DNA of 64,000 nt from an uncultured Pseudomonadales bacterium (GTDB lineage Bacteria; Pseudomonadota; Gammaproteobacteria; Pseudomonadales; Pseudohongiellaceae), in assembly GCA_943842505.1 (NCBI GenBank), contig CALTDI010000021.1, positions 25,722 to 89,721 of the forward strand, in the 5' to 3' direction. The notes under the pieces were generated by a model. It was not told where the DNA came from. It worked only from the letters and a program-made list of their open reading frames with translations, and ran no database searches. Position 1 is the stretch's first letter, and each line of letters begins with the position of its first letter. Made by a program: the position numbers and the translations under genes. Positions 60,250 through 64,000 of this stretch are shown here, piece after piece.

Positions 60250-60463
60250 TCTGCTATTCCTGTTTCTATTTCTGTTCTTGTCCGTCTCCGTCTCCTATCC
60301 GTCTCCCTATCCAGCAAGCAACTTCCTGCCTTAGATTTCTTCCCTGACGATTAGCTCAGAATACCCGGCGTGGGCGTTTGACTAATGCCGGTTGAGCGGG
60401 TCTAATTGAGTGGCATGCAGCGCAAAACCCATCCTCTAATTCTCGGACTAGAATCGATCATAA

Positions 60464-62116
60464 ATGATTGAAAACGCCCAAATTCTTCTGATCGCCGATG
60501 ACCAAGACTTGAGCAAACACCTGGAGACCGTTCTCGAGTTTCTGGGGGAGTCGATTACCGTCTGCAATAGTGCGGCCTGGGTAAAGCAGGTAGAAGAGAG
60601 CGCTTTTAAGAGTTCGCAGTTTTGTGCGGCGATCGTTGCCCAATGCGATAAGCAAGACTCGGTCGTGGTGATTCAGGAACTTCACGCCTGGGAGAAAGGT
60701 CTGCCTTTCATTCTGGTAGGCGAGCATAGTCTGGAGACGATCACAGATTCACAACTGCTAGCCTGCATTACCGCCCAATTGCCAGAGCGATTGAATTATC
60801 AACCGCTGCTGGATGCCCTGCATAAAGCAAAGCTGTTTCATGAACACTTCAATCGCCTGCGCGATTTTGATGGCGTGCGCGACTTTACGATGTTTCGCTC
60901 TCTTGTTGGTGAAAGCGACGCCCTGCAGAAAGTGCGCTATATGATGGGGCAGGTCGCCAGCAAGGAAGTGAGTGTCTTGATTACCGGGGAGTCGGGTACC
61001 GGTAAAGAGGTGGTTGCGAGAAATCTACATCTGAACTCGCATCGCTCGGACAAGCCCTTCATCCCAATTAACTGTGGCGCGATACCGCGGGAGCTTTTAG
61101 AGAGCGAATTGTTCGGTCATGAGAAAGGTGCCTTCACCGGTGCAATTGCCTCGCGGGCGGGGCGCTTCGAACTGGCCGACGGTGGCACGCTTTTTCTCGA
61201 TGAGATTGGTGACATGCCGCTTAGCATGCAGGTGAAGTTGTTACGAGTTCTGCAAGAGCGCAGCTTCGAGCGCGTGGGCGGGGTGAATACGCTGCAGTCC
61301 GATGTCAGGATTCTGGCGGCGACCCACAAAGACCTGGAAGAGATGATAGCGAGCGGCGAGTTTAGACAGGATCTCTACTACCGAATTAATGTGTTTCCAA
61401 TCGAGATGCCATCCCTGCGCGAGCGTCCCGAAGACATACCCCTGTTACTCAACGAATTGATCACCATCATGGAGTCTGAGAGCCGCGGCTCGGTGCGTTT
61501 TAATTCTGCCGCGATCAAGACGCTGCGTGACTACGATTGGCCGGGTAATGTGCGGGAGCTGGCAAACCTTGTCGAGCGCATGGCCATTCTCTATCCCCAT
61601 GGCATAGTCGGTGTTGGCGACTTGCCAGAAAAATTTCGGCAGAAAGTGGATGCCACGTTAGCCGGCGGTTCTCCAGTTTCTTCTGATCAATCCCCGCAGG
61701 ATTCTAGCGTGGTTCCTCTGCCCAGGCGTTCGGGTCAGTTCGAGGCAGCTGCTGCTGACTCAACCAACGGACTGTTACCCTTAAGCGGTATAGACCTAAA
61801 AGAGTATCTTTCCAACTTGGAGAAGGACCTGATCGAGAAGGCGCTAAGCGATAGCGGCGGCATAGTAGCGCGAGCCGCCGATAGGCTGCAGCTTGGCAGA
61901 ACCACCCTGGTTGAGAAGATGCGAAAGTATAATCTGCAGAAATCCCAGGAGTTGGAGACTCAGCAGCAGTCTGAGCTTGGCGAAGGTGAGGGTGGAGCAG
62001 CAGGTGAAGGTAAAAGAGCAGGAGAAGGAGACAGGGAAGGAGGCAGAGAAGGAAACAGAGAAGAAGTTGCCAAGTCGGCAGATGTCATAGACGGGAACAA
62101 GACCGCCTCAAACTAG
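60464..62116 (+). CDS. fleQ: FleQ-like sigma54-dependent transcriptional activator
   Basis: 550 residues. N-terminal receiver-like FleQ domain (ILLIADDQDLSKHLETVLEFLGE) lacking a normal phosphorylation site; AAA+ domain with Walker A GESGTGKEVVARNLH (~175), the sigma54 contact GAFTGA (~223) and LFLDEIGDMPLSMQVKLLRVLQ; C-terminal Fis-type HTH (GGIVARAADRLQLGRTTLVEKMRKY). Very close to Pseudomonas FleQ, master regulator of flagella and c-di-GMP-responsive exopolysaccharide genes. The last ~50 residues are a Gly/Glu/Arg-rich tail encoded by a purine-only tract and absent from FleQ. Confidence 0.9.
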   Translation: MIENAQILLIADDQDLSKHLETVLEFLGESITVCNSAAWVKQVEESAFKSSQFCAAIVAQCDKQDSVVVIQELHAWEKGLPFILVGEHSLETITDSQLLACITAQLPERLNYQPLLDALHKAKLFHEHFNRLRDFDGVRDFTMFRSLVGESDALQKVRYMMGQVASKEVSVLITGESGTGKEVVARNLHLNSHRSDKPFIPINCGAIPRELLESELFGHEKGAFTGAIASRAGRFELADGGTLFLDEIGDMPLSMQVKLLRVLQERSFERVGGVNTLQSDVRILAATHKDLEEMIASGEFRQDLYYRINVFPIEMPSLRERPEDIPLLLNELITIMESESRGSVRFNSAAIKTLRDYDWPGNVRELANLVERMAILYPHGIVGVGDLPEKFRQKVDATLAGGSPVSSDQSPQDSSVVPLPRRSGQFEAAAADSTNGLLPLSGIDLKEYLSNLEKDLIEKALSDSGGIVARAADRLQLGRTTLVEKMRKYNLQKSQELETQQQSELGEGEGGAAGEGKRAGEGDREGGREGNREEVAKSADVIDGNKTASN

Positions 62117-62117
62117 G

Positions 62118-62855
62118 CTAGTCATTCGCCTCGATTTTCACGCCCCCTAACACCGCAGATTTCAATTCCAGTTCGATGCGCAGGCCAGAGTTGTTTAGCT
62201 GCTCCATGCGCACCAGTAGAAAATTCCAATCTGTCGCAAGCCAGATCTCGGTTACTCGTTCATCCGAGGCGTCCCGCACTCGTTCCAGCTTTACGGTAGT
62301 TAACTCACCTATTGGAGTGCTGAGAACCTCATTACCCGCGCGGCGGTATTCGTGAGTCTCTATCTCGTCGCCATCTATTATCTCGAATGAAAGGTTCGAT
62401 TCGATGCCCATATCAGCGATCAGTGCCTGTCTTATGGCGGTTTGGTAACTCAGCTCGTCCATGACGCCGCTGTGCAGTGGTATCTGCCAGCTCTCATCGT
62501 CTTCGCTGCTCATCGCCAGTGCAGCATCCCAGTTGAAGGCGATGGCATGGCTGGCGCGGCTGACGCCGGTGAGAGTATAGGAGTAGTTCTGGGGTTGGAT
62601 CTGATCATCCACTAGTTCGAATGTGCTGAGCTGATTCATTCGGGCAAGAGTCTGCCCGACAAGGCTAGCCTCCAATGAGTTGCTTAACTCATATGAATTC
62701 GCGCCGGTCTTTGTGAGGCTGCGGGTGCCGGTGGCGGCCAGGCCATTGGCGCTGGCCTCATAGGTCGCGGAGTACTCTGTTAGTGGTGTGGATTGTGAAT
62801 GGCTAGCGCTGTTGAAACCCAGCACTAAAACGGCGGCTAGTACGGCATTGTTCAT
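62118..62855 (-). CDS. DUF3108 domain-containing protein
   Basis: 245 residues with an N-terminal signal peptide (AVLAAVLVLGFNSASHS), so probably periplasmic. DUF3108 pattern: YSATYEASANGLAATGTRSL at the start and TPIGELTTVKLERVRD...TEIWLATDWNFLLVRM later. Lies 2 bp after purN on the same strand, the arrangement seen in Pseudomonas. Function unknown. Confidence 0.88.
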   Translation of the reverse strand: MNNAVLAAVLVLGFNSASHSQSTPLTEYSATYEASANGLAATGTRSLTKTGANSYELSNSLEASLVGQTLARMNQLSTFELVDDQIQPQNYSYTLTGVSRASHAIAFNWDAALAMSSEDDESWQIPLHSGVMDELSYQTAIRQALIADMGIESNLSFEIIDGDEIETHEYRRAGNEVLSTPIGELTTVKLERVRDASDERVTEIWLATDWNFLLVRMEQLNNSGLRIELELKSAVLGGVKIEAND

Positions 62856-62857
62856 GA

Positions 62858-63502
62858 TTAGCTCAGTCGCTCGCCGGATTCGGGAAGCAGGCGTTCGTTC
62901 AGGTAGGCGTCGTTCCCATCGAGGCGTAACCGGCCATCGGCGAACCAGGAAACTACCGTAGGATAAAGGATATGCTCCTTCTGATGGATCTTCTCGGCGA
63001 GGCTGTCGGCATCGTCAGACGGCTCTATAGCGATAGCTTCCTGTGCGATGACCGGGCCGCCATCGAGTTCTTCGGTTACGAAGTGTACGGAAACACCGTG
63101 TTGCTTTTCTCCGGCATCGAGAACCCGCTGATGAGTGTTAGTACCCGGGTAGGCCGGTAGCAAGGAGGGGTGAATATTGAGAATGCGGCCCTGATAGTGT
63201 TTGACGAAATCGGCGCCAAGAATGCGCATGAAGCCGGCGAGAACGATAAGGCCGGGATTGTATTCGTCTATTGCCTTGGTGAGTGCGTTATCGAATAGAT
63301 CGCGACTGGCGTACTGCTTGTGGTCTATTACCTGCGTAGCAATATTGCTCTGCTGCGCTCTGATTAATCCATAGGCGTCAGCCTTGTTAGAGATGACGCC
63401 GCTGATTCTATAGTTGCCATTGGCGCTGTTGTCCATGATGGCTTGTAGATTGCTTCCGTTACCGGAGATTAAGACAACTATTGAGCGATGATTGTTGTGC
63501 AT
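62858..63502 (-). CDS. purN: Phosphoribosylglycinamide formyltransferase
   Basis: Third step of purine synthesis, using 10-formyl-THF. It has 214 residues with VVLISGNGSNLQAIMD at the nucleotide site, LAGFMRILGADFVKHYQGRILNIHPSLLPAYPG holding the catalytic Asn-His, and HFVTEELDGGPVIAQ with the catalytic Asp. It follows purM by 18 bp. Confidence 0.97.
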   Translation of the reverse strand: MHNNHRSIVVLISGNGSNLQAIMDNSANGNYRISGVISNKADAYGLIRAQQSNIATQVIDHKQYASRDLFDNALTKAIDEYNPGLIVLAGFMRILGADFVKHYQGRILNIHPSLLPAYPGTNTHQRVLDAGEKQHGVSVHFVTEELDGGPVIAQEAIAIEPSDDADSLAEKIHQKEHILYPTVVSWFADGRLRLDGNDAYLNERLLPESGERLS

Positions 63503-63520
63503 CTCGTAGTCTGTTCGTCT

Positions 63521-64000
63521 CTAGAGCATGACTACTGAGGCGTCGTCGGCAGTCTCGCGACTGGCTACGCTGCCTAGCAGAAAAGCCTGCTGCGATTCTT
63601 TGTTGAGAATCTCCAGTGCCAGCTCTGTCTGCTGCTGTGACACACAGAGAATCATGCCGATGCCGCAGTTGAATGTTCTTAGCATCTCGGATTCGGCGAC
63701 GTTGCCGTTCTCCTGCAGCCATTTAAAAATCTCTGGTCTGTCCCAGGCATCGGCTCTAATCTGCGCCTGCGCGTCTTCGGGCAATACCCGCGGCAGGTTC
63801 TCGGTAATGCCGCCACCGGTAATATGAGCAAGTGCATGGAGGTCGACGGACTCGGCCAAGGCGGCAATGGTCTTTACGTAGATCTTCGTGGGTTCCAGCA
63901 GGGTGTCCCCCAGAGTGCTATCGCCAAACGCCTGGTCGAGCCTGGCGCCACTGACTTCGATGATCTTGCGGATCAGTGAGTAGCCGTTGGAGTGTGGGCC
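63521..64000 (-). CDS. purM: Phosphoribosylformylglycinamidine cyclo-ligase, partial (5-prime end beyond window)
   Basis: AIR synthetase of the purine pathway. The frame stays open past the track start to the window edge, reading GPHSNGYSLIRKIIE, a PurM signature, then LLEPTKIYVKT and HITGGGITENLPRVLP. About 160 C-terminal residues of ~350 are present. Heads the purM-purN-DUF3108 run. Confidence 0.96.
   Translation of the reverse strand, partial: GPHSNGYSLIRKIIEVSGARLDQAFGDSTLGDTLLEPTKIYVKTIAALAESVDLHALAHITGGGITENLPRVLPEDAQAQIRADAWDRPEIFKWLQENGNVAESEMLRTFNCGIGMILCVSQQQTELALEILNKESQQAFLLGSVASRETADDASVVML

Overview
The window looks like a chromosomal segment of a free-living Gammaproteobacterium, of Pseudomonas / Cellvibrio / marine oligotrophic type. 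The evidence is gene order and protein families: the order map-glnD / rpsB-tsf-pyrH-frr-uppS-cdsA-dxr-rseP-bamA-skp-lpxD-fabZ-lpxA-lpxB-rnhB-dnaE-accA-tilS-pyrG-kdsA-eno-ftsB-ispD-ispF-truD-pcm-nlpD-fdxA-mutS-cinA-recA-recX is the one known from Pseudomonas relatives. Genus cannot be named from the sequence alone. No rRNA, tRNA, CRISPR array, prophage or insertion sequence was seen.

Layout. (1) 1-5.7 kb, minus strand: map, glnD, a Spx/ArsC-like gene, dapD and dapE (cut by the left edge), covering nitrogen signalling and lysine/diaminopimelate synthesis. (2) 6.1-31.8 kb, plus strand: a long housekeeping run for translation (S2, EF-Ts, RRF), UMP kinase, isoprenoid and phospholipid precursors, the Bam/RseP/Skp envelope machinery, lipid A synthesis, DNA polymerase III alpha, acetyl-CoA carboxylase, TilS, CTP synthase, KDO-8-P synthase and enolase. 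(3) 31.9-43.8 kb: ftsB-ispD-ispF-truD-pcm-(DUF368)-nlpD, then fdxA and mutS on the minus strand, then cinA, an SOS-box promoter, a small ORF, recA and recX. Two genes usual in this locus, surE and rpoS, are absent. DUF368 and mutS both carry frameshifts. (4) 43.9-49 kb: a putative envelope signalling operon (frameshifted outer-membrane barrel, amicyanin-like cupredoxin, membrane class III nucleotide cyclase), then a DUF1015 gene. (5) 49-51.3 kb: a heat-shock unit, with an hsp20 gene behind a sigma32-like promoter and a ROSE-like RNA thermometer, and beside it the wreckage of a polysaccharide locus (a ugd 3-prime fragment and a multiply frameshifted glycosyltransferase). (6) 51.4-64 kb, accessory and mixed: malonyl-CoA decarboxylase, a membrane-anchored winged-helix regulator, an AP2-like protein, the TIGR04283/TIGR04282 glycosyltransferase pair, a FlgM-like anti-sigma factor, a thioesterase, a GNAT/FemAB-like protein, a FleQ-like sigma54 activator, and purM-purN-DUF3108 running off the right edge.

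Two themes cut across regions. First, short tandem repeats and purine- or pyrimidine-only tracts sit right at or just after stop codons of many genes (pyrG, ftsB, nlpD, the SOS ORF, the cyclase, MCD, the winged-helix gene). Second, interrupted reading frames cluster between 35.6 and 51.3 kb while the first 35 kb is intact. Whether these are real decay or local sequencing error cannot be settled here.
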